Source: Rothia mucilaginosa (lineage in GTDB: Bacteria; Actinomycetota; Actinomycetes; Actinomycetales; Micrococcaceae). From it: 64,000 nt of DNA. Of the stretch, positions 35,216 through 44,151 are shown piece after piece. The translations under genes were made by a program, and so were the position numbers. The notes under the pieces are model-generated. The model ran no database searches. It was not told the origin of the DNA and was given only the letters and a program-made list of their open reading frames with translations. Location: contig NZ_CP079822.1 of the NCBI RefSeq assembly GCF_019334805.1, positions 1,302,001-1,366,000 on the forward strand, read 5' to 3'. The first letter of the stretch is position 1, and each line of letters starts with the position of its first letter.

Positions 35216-35734
35216 ATGAAGCCCCTGAGTTATCGGGCGATTATTGTGGCGGCTGTGTGCGGTGCCGCTGCCGCTCTTATGGTGAATTCCGTGATGATTG
35301 GCGCCGGTTTTGGTGAGCTGAATTTCTCGTGGATGCTCGGCGCGGTGTGCCTGCTGGTTGCGGCGGGAGCCGTGTGGCTGGGTGTGCAGGTGGCTCGTTA
35401 TCGTCGTATTCAGACGCGTGAGAAGGCGCCGCATATGGGCCCGATTCTTGCGGCGCGTGCGGTAGCGTACGCGCAGGGCTCCATCATGACCGGTGCCCTG
35501 TTGACGGGCTGGTGCGGTGCGATTCTTGGCTACCACCTGGCGATGGTGTCTGTGCGCGGTTTTTCGGTGGTCTTTTGGGAGGTTCTCGTTAATTGTGTGG
35601 GCAGTGTTGCCCTGCTGATTGCTGGCCTGTGGGCGCAGCATTGTTGTCGTATTCCGCCGGAGGATGATGAGGATGCGGCCTCCTCTTCCGGTGCTGTAAA
35701 GCCGCGAGAGGGAGGAACCTATGTCGGCTCCTAA
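35216..35734 (+). CDS. DUF3180 membrane protein
   Basis: A 172-residue protein with four predicted spans, matching the DUF3180 protein that regularly follows folK in actinobacteria. The function is unknown. gaaaggaaacacc precedes the ATG. Its last codons overlap the next gene by 14 nt. The C-terminal tail is acidic and Ser-rich. Confidence 0.85.
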   Translation: MKPLSYRAIIVAAVCGAAAALMVNSVMIGAGFGELNFSWMLGAVCLLVAAGAVWLGVQVARYRRIQTREKAPHMGPILAARAVAYAQGSIMTGALLTGWCGAILGYHLAMVSVRGFSVVFWEVLVNCVGSVALLIAGLWAQHCCRIPPEDDEDAASSSGAVKPREGGTYVGS

Positions 35735-36560
35735 CCAGAATAGTTATTCGCCAAATGGTCGGTACGGGCAGGACGCTCAGAACGGCCAATACGGTCAGTA
35801 TGGGCAGAGTCAGCCCGGTCAGCCCGGTCAGCAGGGTCAGTACGGGCAGAACCAGTATGGGCAGTACCAGCAGGCGGCTTACGGTCAGCCTGGTGCCCCG
35901 TATGGACAGCAGAGCCAGTATGACCAGCAGGCGCAGTATGGACAGCAAGCGCAGTACGGTCAGCAGGTTCCGCCCGCTGCCGCGTACCCGAACGCGCCTC
36001 AGCCGGTTCCCGCGCAGCCGGCACCTTCTCAGCCGGTAAGCTCCCAGCCGGTTCCCGCGCAACCCGTGCCGGAGCCGCAGTGGGTACCCGCCGCCTCCCG
36101 CTACCTGACGGTTCGTTTTGTTCACACTCTTTCCGCCCTGGCGCTCCCGATTCTTGCGGGCGTTGCCTTGTATTGTGCGGGTGCGTTCTTCGGCGGTCCG
36201 GAGGCGCTACGCATCGTCGGTCTGGCTGTGATTGCGGTGTTTGGTCTGTGGGGTCTGTGGTGGATTCTGACCACTCCGCGCCGTACTCGTGCGCTCGGCT
36301 ACGCGCTGGAGTCGAATCACCTGATGGCTCGCCGCGGTATCGTGTTCCGTTCCATGAGCTCTATGCCGTACGGGCGCATCCAGTATGTTGATGTGGATTC
36401 TGGTCCGCTGGAGCGCATGTGCGGTGTTGCCCGCCTGACGGTGCGCACCGCGGGTACGACCACCGGCACGATGGTGCTGTTTGGTATTCCGCTGAATGCG
36501 GCGGAGGAGCTGCGCGCGGATCTGGTGCGCCGCGCCGATGAGCGAATGGCGGCACTCTAA
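35721..36560 (+). CDS. Bacterial PH-domain membrane protein (YdbS-like) with QYGQ-repeat N-terminus
   Basis: A 279-residue protein. Residues 1-120 are a low-complexity region with repeats of QYGQ, YGQQ and QPVP. Two spans follow (about 135-185), then a bacterial PH domain with YALESNHLMARRGIVFRSM and MPYGRIQYVDVDSGPLERM. It overlaps the next gene by one base. Such pairs (YdbS/YdbT in Bacillus) are membrane proteins linked to resistance against peptides or bacteriocins, though I infer no specific role here. Confidence 0.82.
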   Translation: MSAPNQNSYSPNGRYGQDAQNGQYGQYGQSQPGQPGQQGQYGQNQYGQYQQAAYGQPGAPYGQQSQYDQQAQYGQQAQYGQQVPPAAAYPNAPQPVPAQPAPSQPVSSQPVPAQPVPEPQWVPAASRYLTVRFVHTLSALALPILAGVALYCAGAFFGGPEALRIVGLAVIAVFGLWGLWWILTTPRRTRALGYALESNHLMARRGIVFRSMSSMPYGRIQYVDVDSGPLERMCGVARLTVRTAGTTTGTMVLFGIPLNAAEELRADLVRRADERMAAL

Positions 36561-38428
36561 TGAGTACCCCGAATCCGGTCAACCCCGCGCCGCAGGCACC
36601 GCAGCCTCCTGCCTCCCAGATGCCGCAGGAGCAGAAGTGGTGGCGTGCCGATATCCGCACGTTCATCATGAACCTCTGGTTCATTATTCTGCTGGCGTTT
36701 GGTTTCTTCCAGAGCATTATCCTGAATATTCTGACCACCCCGCCGAACGAGTGGGGCGCGCGATTGACGCAGGCATTCGATGAGAACAGTAGCTACTTCA
36801 GCGCAACGTACTCGCAGCTTATCGGCTTCGCCGTGCTCGTGCTGATTCTGGTTGCTGGCTCGATTGACTGGTGGTTTACCCGCTATAGCCTGGACGATTT
36901 GGCGATTCACCGCCGTAGCGGTTTTCTGTTCAAGAAGAACCGCACGATCCGTCTGGAGAGCGTGCAGAGCGTGGACATTTCGCGTCCTCTGGTGGCGCGC
37001 CTGCTGGGTGTGTCGGAGCTTCGTTTTGAGGTGGCTGACGGCTCTTCGGAGGCGCTGCACATCAAGTACGTTTCCGCCCGCAAGGCGGAGGTTCTGCGCC
37101 GTACCGCGATGGCGAGCATCAACCTGTTGCGTTCGGAGGCGGCGGGCCGCCCGGTCGACGTGCTGCCCGAGAGCATGCAGATTTCGGCGGAGCGCATGCC
37201 GGATGCAGATCAGTTGCATCAGCCGTACGAGGCCTCCTATGGTGCGCCCTATGAGGCATCTTATGGTGCGCCCGCGCAGGACGGCGCCCAGCCCGCTCAT
37301 CAGCAGGCGGCGCCTCAGCAGGGCGGCTACTCGCAGCCTGCACCCGAGCAGGGCATCCAGCAGCCCGGCGCATCCCGCCGCGGCGCTCGCATGCCGATGC
37401 CGGTCGCGGCTGACCCCTCGCAGCCGCCGATTTTCCGCATCTCGAATATGCGTCTGATTGCCTCCATCATGCTGGAGCATCTGGTGTGGCTGGTGCCCGC
37501 CGTGGCTCTCATGGTTGGTGCCGCGGTCATTGCCGCGATCCTGGACGGCGAGAGCCCGTTCCTGATTTTCATGGCGTTGCTACCCGGTATGTTCGCGCCC
37601 ATGGTCGGTTATGTGGTTGCCCTCTGGACACGTTTTGACGGTGCCGCGAACTTCAAAATCACCCCCAGCGGTCAGGGCGGCGTGACCCTGCGCTACGGTT
37701 TCACTGGCACGCACACCCAGAACGTGATGGTTGAGCGTATTCAGGCGCTCGCCGTGGAGCAGTCCATCCTGTGGCGTGCGTTCGGCTGGTACCGCGTCAA
37801 GATGACCATTGCCGGTATTGGTATTGAGAAGAACGACAACCAGAAGTTGGTGACCCGCAACGTTGCCCTGCCGGTCGGCAACAAACAGGAGACGCTGATG
37901 GTGTTGCGTCTGCTCCTACCCGCGCTGGATGAGGCGCAGGCGCAGGTGCTGCTGGATACCGCCAACGGTTCGCTGAAGAGTCAGAAGCCGCAGGTTCCGG
38001 CAATGATTGTGACGCCCTCTTCGGCGCGCTGGATGGACCTGCTTACCTGGAAGCGTAACGGCGTGACCACGGTCGGTTACACTGCCGGTTCGGTGCAGGC
38101 GAGCACCCGCATTGATTCTGATGCGGCACGTTCGAGCGTCGGCGAGCATACGCAGGGCGACCTGCTACTGATTCGTGGCGGCTACTTTATCCGCACGCTG
38201 TCGATTGTTCCGGTCAGCCGTGTGCTGAGCGTGAGCCGAGGTCAGGGCCCGCTGCAGCGTGCCTTCGGATGCGCGAGCGTGCATTTCGGTACGGTGCCCG
38301 GCCCGGTGCGCACGCTCATGATGCACCTGCCGCCGCGCGTCTGCGAGGATTTGGTGTGGTTGATGACGGTTCGCCTGGAGGGTATTGAACCCTACTACCG
38401 CGTACCGGTGATGAGCGGGCGCCCCTAA
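36560..38428 (+). CDS. Bacterial PH-domain membrane protein (YdbT-like)
   Basis: A 622-residue protein with pairs of membrane spans alternating with PH-like domains. The first domain has RSGFLFKKNRTIRLESVQSV and VARLLGVSELRFEVADG; a second PH-like domain lies near 340-420 (RYGFTGTHTQN, RIQALAVEQSILWRAFGWY) and a third near the C-terminus. A Gln/Ala/Pro/Tyr-rich linker (about 215-275) contains repeated EASYGAP. Its start overlaps the stop of the YdbS-like gene (TAATG), so the two are coupled and probably form a complex. Confidence 0.85.
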   Translation: MSTPNPVNPAPQAPQPPASQMPQEQKWWRADIRTFIMNLWFIILLAFGFFQSIILNILTTPPNEWGARLTQAFDENSSYFSATYSQLIGFAVLVLILVAGSIDWWFTRYSLDDLAIHRRSGFLFKKNRTIRLESVQSVDISRPLVARLLGVSELRFEVADGSSEALHIKYVSARKAEVLRRTAMASINLLRSEAAGRPVDVLPESMQISAERMPDADQLHQPYEASYGAPYEASYGAPAQDGAQPAHQQAAPQQGGYSQPAPEQGIQQPGASRRGARMPMPVAADPSQPPIFRISNMRLIASIMLEHLVWLVPAVALMVGAAVIAAILDGESPFLIFMALLPGMFAPMVGYVVALWTRFDGAANFKITPSGQGGVTLRYGFTGTHTQNVMVERIQALAVEQSILWRAFGWYRVKMTIAGIGIEKNDNQKLVTRNVALPVGNKQETLMVLRLLLPALDEAQAQVLLDTANGSLKSQKPQVPAMIVTPSSARWMDLLTWKRNGVTTVGYTAGSVQASTRIDSDAARSSVGEHTQGDLLLIRGGYFIRTLSIVPVSRVLSVSRGQGPLQRAFGCASVHFGTVPGPVRTLMMHLPPRVCEDLVWLMTVRLEGIEPYYRVPVMSGRP

Positions 38429-38539
38429 GCCGGCTCGTCCGTGAGTGAGCTACATAAACTGCAGAGCGCATCCTGCCGTCGGTCGTCTTCGTGACACCGG
38501 CGGCAGGGCCGGCGTGAAAGGGAGAATATACTTAAAGCC

Positions 38540-39502
38540 GTGATACAGCATTCAAAACCTGCGCGTTTGGGCATTGGAATTATTTCAGCCGGGAGGGTCG
38601 GATCCGTCCTCGGTGCGGCTTTGCGCGCCTGCGAGCACACTATTGTGGGTGTTCACGCGGTCTCTGAGGCTTCTCAGGAGCGCGCCGCGATGCTGCTTCC
38701 CGATGTGCCGCTGCTGCCGGTGGAGCAGATTGCTGAGCGTAGCGAATTGCTGATTCTCGCGGTTCCCGATGATGAGCTGCCGGGCCTTGTCACCTACCTG
38801 GCGTCTTCGGGAAGTATTACCGCCGGTCAGATTCTGGTGCACACCTCCGGCCGTCACGGCACCGAGGTTCTCGCACCGGCGACCGCGCTGGGCGCTATCG
38901 GTTTGGCGATTCACCCCGCCATGACCTTTACCGGCATGTCCGTGGACCTGCAGCGCCTGAACGGCACCTGCTTCGCCGTGACCGGGCCCGCACCGTTCAT
39001 CCCGATTGCTCAGGCACTCGTGGTGGAAATGGGCGGCGAACCCGTGCACGTTGCCGAGGCTGACCGGGCGCTCTACCACGCAGCTTTAGCGCACGCCGCG
39101 AACCACCTCGTGACCATCCTGGGTCAGTCCCAGCAGATGCTCGCCTCCATCGGTATTGAGGACCCGGCACGCTACATGGGGCCGCTCGTGCGAGCCGCCG
39201 TGGACAATGCGCTCGCCAGCGGTGAGGGCGCTCTCACCGGGCCCGTGGCACGTGGAGATGCTGGTACCGTGAAGGCTCACCTTCAGGCTCTGAATGAGTA
39301 CTCAGAGCATGAGAAAACAGGTGATATTACAGACTCTTACGCCGCTCTGGCACACGCAACCGCAAAAAGAGCGCATAATAGAGGTTTGTTAAACGATGAA
39401 CAACTGGGACGAATTGAGAATCTGCTGGGTGAGTCTTCGGACCGCAACCACCCCGGCGATATTGATGATTCAGCCCCCGAAAACAAGGAGTTCTCGTCAT
39501 GA
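38540..39502 (+). CDS. Rossmann-like / DUF2520 protein
   Basis: A 320-residue protein. The N-terminal Rossmann-type NAD(P)-binding motif is GIISAGRVGSVLGAAL; LAIHPAMTFTG and a helical C-terminal DUF2520 domain follow. The gene sits directly before panC with a 4-nt overlap (ATGA), a context common in actinobacteria. A dehydrogenase role tied to pantothenate or pterin metabolism has been suspected but is not established. The start is GTG, with TATACT ending 7 nt upstream, so the transcript is probably leaderless. Confidence 0.85.
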   Translation: MIQHSKPARLGIGIISAGRVGSVLGAALRACEHTIVGVHAVSEASQERAAMLLPDVPLLPVEQIAERSELLILAVPDDELPGLVTYLASSGSITAGQILVHTSGRHGTEVLAPATALGAIGLAIHPAMTFTGMSVDLQRLNGTCFAVTGPAPFIPIAQALVVEMGGEPVHVAEADRALYHAALAHAANHLVTILGQSQQMLASIGIEDPARYMGPLVRAAVDNALASGEGALTGPVARGDAGTVKAHLQALNEYSEHEKTGDITDSYAALAHATAKRAHNRGLLNDEQLGRIENLLGESSDRNHPGDIDDSAPENKEFSS

Positions 39503-40446
39503 CTGAGACTTCGATGCCCCGAGTCGTGACCACCATTGCGGATTTCCGCACGGCAATCACCGAATCCCTTGCCGCAGTGCAGGAGGAACTGGACCGAGCA
39601 GCCCGCCAGGAGGCGGAGCAGAACGGCACCGCAGTTCAGTACAAGAACGCATCCCTGGGCTACGTGCCCACCATGGGCGCCCTGCACGACGGCCACGCAA
39701 CCCTGTTGCGTCGCGCCGCTGAACAGAACGATGTAGTGGTCGCCTCCATTTTCGTGAACCCGCTGCAGTTTGGCCCCGGCGAGGATTACGAAGCATACCC
39801 GCGCACCCTGGAGGCAGACGCTGCCCTGGCCGGTGCCGCCGGTGTTGACATTATTTTTGCCCCCGAGGTTGAAGAGATGTACCCCGACGGCGACCCGCTC
39901 ATCCGCATTTCGAGCGGCGAGCTGGGCACCAAGTTTGAGGGTGCGACCCGTCCGGGCCACTTTGATGGCGTGCTGACCGTGGTCAATAAGTTCTTCAACA
40001 TTATTCGCCCCGCAGCCGGTAACCACCCGGTGAACGCGTACTTCGGTCAGAAGGACGCTCAGCAGTACATCCTGATCCAGCGTATGGTGCGCGACTTCAA
40101 CCACGACGTGACCATGCGCCCTGTGTCGATCGTTCGCGACGATAACGGTCTGGCGCTGTCTTCGCGTAATAGCTACCTGTCGGATGAGGAGCGCGAGTCT
40201 GCCCTGGTGCTGTCTCGCACCCTGGCGATGCTGCGTGAGAATTCGCTGAACCGTGGCTTCCACGAGATTGATTTGGACGGTGCGCGTGAGCGTATCAACT
40301 CCACTCCGGGTGTACGCCTTGACTACCTGGAACTGGTCGACCCGATGACTTTCGGTGAGCCGACTGAGGAGTCGGAACGAGTCCTGGCACTAGTTGCTGC
40401 GTTCGTTGGTCCGACCCGCCTGATTGACAACATGGACCTGCGCTAA
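39499..40446 (+). CDS. panC: Pantothenate synthetase
   Basis: A 315-residue enzyme joining pantoate and beta-alanine using ATP. Signatures: YVPTMGALHDGHATLLRRA, SIFVNPLQFGPGEDYEAYPR, GHFDGVLTVVNKFFNI, YFGQKDAQQ and LALSSRNSYLS. It is translationally coupled to the DUF2520 gene. A short insertion near residues 30-45 (DRAARQEAEQNGTAVQYK) is not typical. Confidence 0.96.
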   Translation: MTETSMPRVVTTIADFRTAITESLAAVQEELDRAARQEAEQNGTAVQYKNASLGYVPTMGALHDGHATLLRRAAEQNDVVVASIFVNPLQFGPGEDYEAYPRTLEADAALAGAAGVDIIFAPEVEEMYPDGDPLIRISSGELGTKFEGATRPGHFDGVLTVVNKFFNIIRPAAGNHPVNAYFGQKDAQQYILIQRMVRDFNHDVTMRPVSIVRDDNGLALSSRNSYLSDEERESALVLSRTLAMLRENSLNRGFHEIDLDGARERINSTPGVRLDYLELVDPMTFGEPTEESERVLALVAAFVGPTRLIDNMDLR

Positions 40447-40498
40447 GCGTTCGTTCGTTTAGAAGAGTCCCCAACACACTACACAGATAGGTATCACT

Positions 40499-42082
40499 GT
40501 GAGCACTGAGCACACTGCCGCACCGGCGATTGCTGATATGTCCGAGCAGATGCAGATTCGCCTGGAGAAGCGTGCGAAGCTGATTGAGTCGGGTCGCGAG
40601 GCATACCCGGTGGGTCTGCTGGATTCTGAGGGTAACCGCGTGGAGCCCAACCACATTGAGGATCTGCGCGCCGAGTACGATCCGAAGCTGGCTGCTGAGG
40701 AGCTGAAGGCTGGCGACGAGACTGACCGTGTGGTGCATGTGGGCGGCCGCGTGGTGTTCGTCCGTAACACCGGTAAGCTGTGCTTCGCGACCCTGCAGGG
40801 TGGTACCGAGGGTAAGCGCATCCAGGCGATGCTGTCGCTGGCTGAGGTTGGCGAGGAGTCCCTGGCTGAATGGAAGTCCCTGGTTGACCTGGGTGACCAC
40901 GTGTTCGTGACCGGCCGCGTGATTGTTTCTCGCCGCGGTGAGCTGTCCATCATGGTGACCGACTGGAAGATGGCGTCGAAGGCGCTGCGCCCCATGCCGG
41001 TTCTGCATAAGGACCTGAACGAGGAAACCCGCGTTCGCCAGCGCTACCTGGACCTGATGGTTCGCGAGGAGGCTCGCGAGCTGGTGAAGAAGCGCGCCCT
41101 GATTACCCGCACCGTCCGCCGCGTGCTGGAAGATCACGGCTACATTGAGGTTGAGACCCCCGTTCTGCAGCTGGTGCACGGTGGCGCGACGGCTCGCCCG
41201 TTCCGTACCCACCTGAACGCTTTTGACCAGCCGATGACCATGCGTATTGCGACTGAGCTGCCGCTCAAGCGTGCAGTGGTTGGTGGCATTGACCGCGTGT
41301 ACGAGATTGGTCGCGTGTTCCGTAACGAGGGCGTGGACTCGACCCACAGCCCCGAGTTCACCACCCTGGAGTGCTACGAGACCTATGCTGATCAGTTCGT
41401 GATGGCTGAGCGCATGAAGGAGATTATCCAGAGCTGCGCGAAGGCTGTCGGCACTGAGCGTATTGAGACTGAGAACGGCACCATTGACCTGTTTGGTGAG
41501 TGGAAGTGGGTTGGCGTGTACCCGGGCCTGTCCGAGGCTGTGGGCGTTGAGATCACCCCCGAGACTGACGCTTCCGTTCTGCGCGAAATTGCTGAGAAGC
41601 ACGAGGTGGACATCGACCCGAAGTGGGACGCTGAGAAGCTGGTGACCGAGCTCTTCGGTGAGATCGTTGAGCCGACCCTGGTGAACCCGACCTTCGTGTA
41701 CGATTACCCGCCGAGCGCTCAGCCGCTGGCTCGTCCGCACCGTTCCGGTGAGCCCCTGATTGAGGCGTGGGACCTGATTATTGGCGGTATGGAGCGCGGT
41801 ACCGCGTTCTCCGAGCTGATTGACCCGGTCATTCAGCGTGAGCGCCTGACCGCCCAGTCGCTGCTGGCTGCTGCCGGTGACGATGAGGCGATGGAGCTGG
41901 ATGAGGACTTCCTGCGCGCCCTGGAGCACGGTGCACCCCCGATGGGTGGCCTGGGTCTGGGCATTGACCGTCTGATTATGTTGCTGGCGGGCGATCAGGA
42001 TCCGGAGCGTCCGGGTACTGTGGTGCGTCAGCCCGGTATTCGTGAGACTATTCTCTTCCCCCTGATGAAGCCGGAGGCCTAA
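40499..42082 (+). CDS. lysS: Lysyl-tRNA synthetase (class II)
   Basis: A 527-residue class II synthetase. An OB-fold anticodon-binding domain (about 75-180, HVGGRVVFVRNTGKLCFATL) precedes the catalytic core. The core has motif 1 (VLEDHGYIEVETPVL), motif 2 (VFRNEGVDSTHSPEFTTLE) and motif 3 (GGLGLGIDRLIMLL). The start is GTG at 40499. It lies 52 bp after panC and is followed by a terminator. tRNA-Lys(TTT) occurs elsewhere in the window at 60998. Confidence 0.96.
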   Translation: MSTEHTAAPAIADMSEQMQIRLEKRAKLIESGREAYPVGLLDSEGNRVEPNHIEDLRAEYDPKLAAEELKAGDETDRVVHVGGRVVFVRNTGKLCFATLQGGTEGKRIQAMLSLAEVGEESLAEWKSLVDLGDHVFVTGRVIVSRRGELSIMVTDWKMASKALRPMPVLHKDLNEETRVRQRYLDLMVREEARELVKKRALITRTVRRVLEDHGYIEVETPVLQLVHGGATARPFRTHLNAFDQPMTMRIATELPLKRAVVGGIDRVYEIGRVFRNEGVDSTHSPEFTTLECYETYADQFVMAERMKEIIQSCAKAVGTERIETENGTIDLFGEWKWVGVYPGLSEAVGVEITPETDASVLREIAEKHEVDIDPKWDAEKLVTELFGEIVEPTLVNPTFVYDYPPSAQPLARPHRSGEPLIEAWDLIIGGMERGTAFSELIDPVIQRERLTAQSLLAAAGDDEAMELDEDFLRALEHGAPPMGGLGLGIDRLIMLLAGDQDPERPGTVVRQPGIRETILFPLMKPEA

Positions 42083-42760
42083 GCTTCCCCTTCACCTGTG
42101 AGGGTGTTAATGCGGCGGGTGCCGCGGATACGGTTGTATCTGCGGTACCCGCCGTTTTCTGTGTACTCTTTTGCACGGTGTATAGCTTCTGGGGTGGGGT
42201 TTCTGTTTATTTACACAGGTCAGGGGCGTTTTTACTCTATTCTGGTGCTGATTTATGCTGCTCTATTCACTCTGGCGGGGGTTTCTGCTCTTATGCATGA
42301 ACGCGTTACATAGAAAATAATGAGGGGTTGAGAGGTGGCAGAATTTCGCTTTTGAATAGGGCTGAAATGTATGGTGTGAATGGTCTAATGTGCAGGCTCG
42401 TGCGGGCGCTATATTGCGCTCAGATTGTCGGGGACGCCGGGGCGCATTATTAGGTGTCTTTGTCTCTGGGGGCTGTGTCTGCTGTCTGGAAGAATCCAAA
42501 GTATTTGCACTCTAAACTTCACTTTAATGTTCTTGTAGCGAGTGCAGATTTAGCGGGGATGCACAGAAGCGATATATCGCTGCGGGTGATTGGTGCATTG
42601 TTTCAATGCTCAGAATATTTTCGGAATTTTTAATACAGTTCTGTTACTATATGAAAGAAAATTAGTACATAAATATATCCGGCACATTATTTTCTCAATC
42701 CCGATAGAGGCTTTTGAGTTTACTCCACAGGATATATGCAACAGATGAGGAGGTGCCTCA
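42083..42760. other. AT-richer non-coding stretch before lsr2
   Basis: After the lysS terminator (42113-42158) about 600 bp carry no convincing gene. An open frame to 42313 encodes two hydrophobic stretches but overlaps the terminator and lacks a ribosome binding site. The last 150 bp are strongly AT-rich and should hold the lsr2 promoter. Confidence 0.45.
42113..42158 (+). terminator. Terminator after lysS
   Basis: cggcgggtgccgcggata pairs with tatctgcggtacccgccg (two wobbles), followed by tttt. Confidence 0.85.
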
Positions 42761-43114
42761 ATGGCACAGAAGGTTCGCATCATCCTTGAAGACGATCTCG
42801 ACGGCGGCCCCGCAGACGAAACTATCCGTTTTGGCCTGGACGGCGCTCACTACGAAATCGATCTGTCCTCCGCAAACGCAGCTCGCCTGCGTGACGCTAT
42901 CCGCCCCTTCGTAGCGAAGTCCCGCCGCGTGCAGGGCACCGCTACCCAGCGCACCCGTGCTCCCCGTGGCACCGCTGCTCCGGTTAAGCGCAACCCCGAG
43001 ACCGCAGCAATCCGCGAATGGGCTAAGGCTAACGGTCACAAGGTTTCTGACCGTGGCCGCATCCACCAGGATGTTCAGGACGCATACTACGAAGCAATGA
43101 AGGCTCAGGGTTAA
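42761..43114 (+). CDS. lsr2: Lsr2-type nucleoid-associated protein / xenogeneic silencer
   Basis: A 117-residue Lsr2. The N-terminal oligomerisation half starts [16 protein letters not shown] and continues with [14 protein letters not shown] basic linker (about 58-85) leads to the DNA-binding domain: [19 protein letters not shown] with the AT-hook-like RGR. Such proteins coat AT-rich, often acquired DNA and silence it. gaggaggtgcc precedes the start. The gene itself lies in AT-rich surroundings on both sides, consistent with self-binding. Confidence 0.93.
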   Translation: MAQKVRIILEDDLDGGPADETIRFGLDGAHYEIDLSSANAARLRDAIRPFVAKSRRVQGTATQRTRAPRGTAAPVKRNPETAAIREWAKANGHKVSDRGRIHQDVQDAYYEAMKAQG

Positions 43115-43176
43115 AGGCTCTTAGTATTCATGCTGTCGGAGGGTTTGGTGCTTTAGGGCTCTAATTCTTCGGACGC

Positions 43177-43212
43177 TAAAGGCGGATGGTGTTCTCACCA
43201 TCCGCCTTTAGT
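43177..43212 (+). terminator. Terminator after lsr2
   Basis: A perfect 15-bp stem (taaaggcggatggtg) with a 4-nt loop; gtt follows. Confidence 0.85.
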
Positions 43213-44044
43213 TGTGCTCCGGTATTTCTTGATATGCGCTGCATATCTGCGGAGGGTGGAGTGTTTTTATATCACCTACCCCAATTAACTATTTACATGT
43301 AAAACATATTGATCCTTTGCCAATGCCCACTTCTGAATTATTAGGAGGAAGATCCGAGAATCGGATGCGCAATATGGTGTCGAGTTCAGGCTCCCCATTT
43401 AGATTTCATGCATCGGCAGGAACACTAAAGGTAATGGTGCATTAATCTCTTCAAAGCGGGGGATATGCGCTGTGATATTCATGCGGTCGTTGAGTCGAGT
43501 ATTCTATTGAAGAGGTTGGAATGTACTGACTGAAATTTTCGAATAATTAGGGACCCTGCATCTTCGGTGGCGCTATCGGAACTTACGATTATCTCTTGAT
43601 GGGGCACCGAAATGAGGCGGGAATTATCCGGGAAATAAGTACCGTGTTGTCCGGCAAATATTTTTTGCGAATTATTGAAATTTCTCACTTAAACATATAA
43701 ATTTTTAAAAATTTCTGCAATATATTCATGCATGTGCAGGAAACAGGCGGTTTGAGTGTTGGTATATGTGGATTCTTGTGCGTTCACCTTTTCTGCAAAC
43801 CCTCGTATCGGCACCACGGTCCCTCAGAACCCACCCGTAGCACCTGTCGGCGGTGCATCCGACGGCAATATGCGCACACTCTGCACAGGTAACCCCGACA
43901 AAAGCAGCCAGCCCCGGCAAAAGCAGTCAGCACCGACCGGCAGCGCCCATCCGACTGTAGGGTAGGCCCACCTGCGTGAGCTAGACCCCTCAAAACTACC
44001 CCTGCACCCCGCCAGAAGCCCCGAAACCGCGCCTAAAACGCCCC

Positions 44045-44077
44045 GAACAGCTCATCTGTTCTCTTGATGGCGAACAG
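44045..44077. promoter_or_regulatory. GAACAG repeats upstream of clpC
   Basis: GAACAG-ctcat-CTGTTC (44045-44061) is an inverted repeat, and a third GAACAG lies at 44072-44077. It ends about 75 bp before the clpC start and could be an operator for a stress regulator. The identity of any such protein is unknown. Confidence 0.35.
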
Positions 44078-44151
44078 ACGCCCATCAGCCCGCCCTTTCA
44101 GCCGCGCTCAACGTACTCTTGTATCAATAGGAAAATGCAAGGAGTGCGTAA

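Larger units (their letters stand above)
43115..44151. other. Long non-coding gap between lsr2 and clpC
   Basis: After the lsr2 terminator, 43250-43740 is markedly AT-rich and holds only small inverted repeats (for example atccga-gaa-tcggat at 43352-43366). 43740-44151 is GC-richer and holds the clpC promoter region. Short ORFs on both strands lack ribosome binding sites and recognisable motifs. It may be decayed DNA or an Lsr2-bound regulatory region. Confidence 0.45.

Noticed and set aside
40295..41929. 544-codon open frame antisense to lysS
   Set aside because: Shadow frame; lysS has all class II motifs in the opposite strand.
42098..42313. 71-codon hydrophobic ORF after lysS
   Set aside because: It overlaps the lysS terminator hairpin, has no ribosome binding site, and no TANNNT element precedes any start codon. 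A GTG start at 42161 cannot be fully excluded.
43344..43442. AGGAGGAA followed by a 26-codon ORF starting at 43365
   Set aside because: The spacing from the purine tract to the ATG is about 13 nt, too long, and the peptide has no distinguishing features.
43479..43688. 69-codon ORF on the minus strand in the lsr2-clpC gap
   Set aside because: The composition looks protein-like, but the start is GTG without a ribosome binding site and no family is evident. It could be a gene remnant, but I cannot support it.
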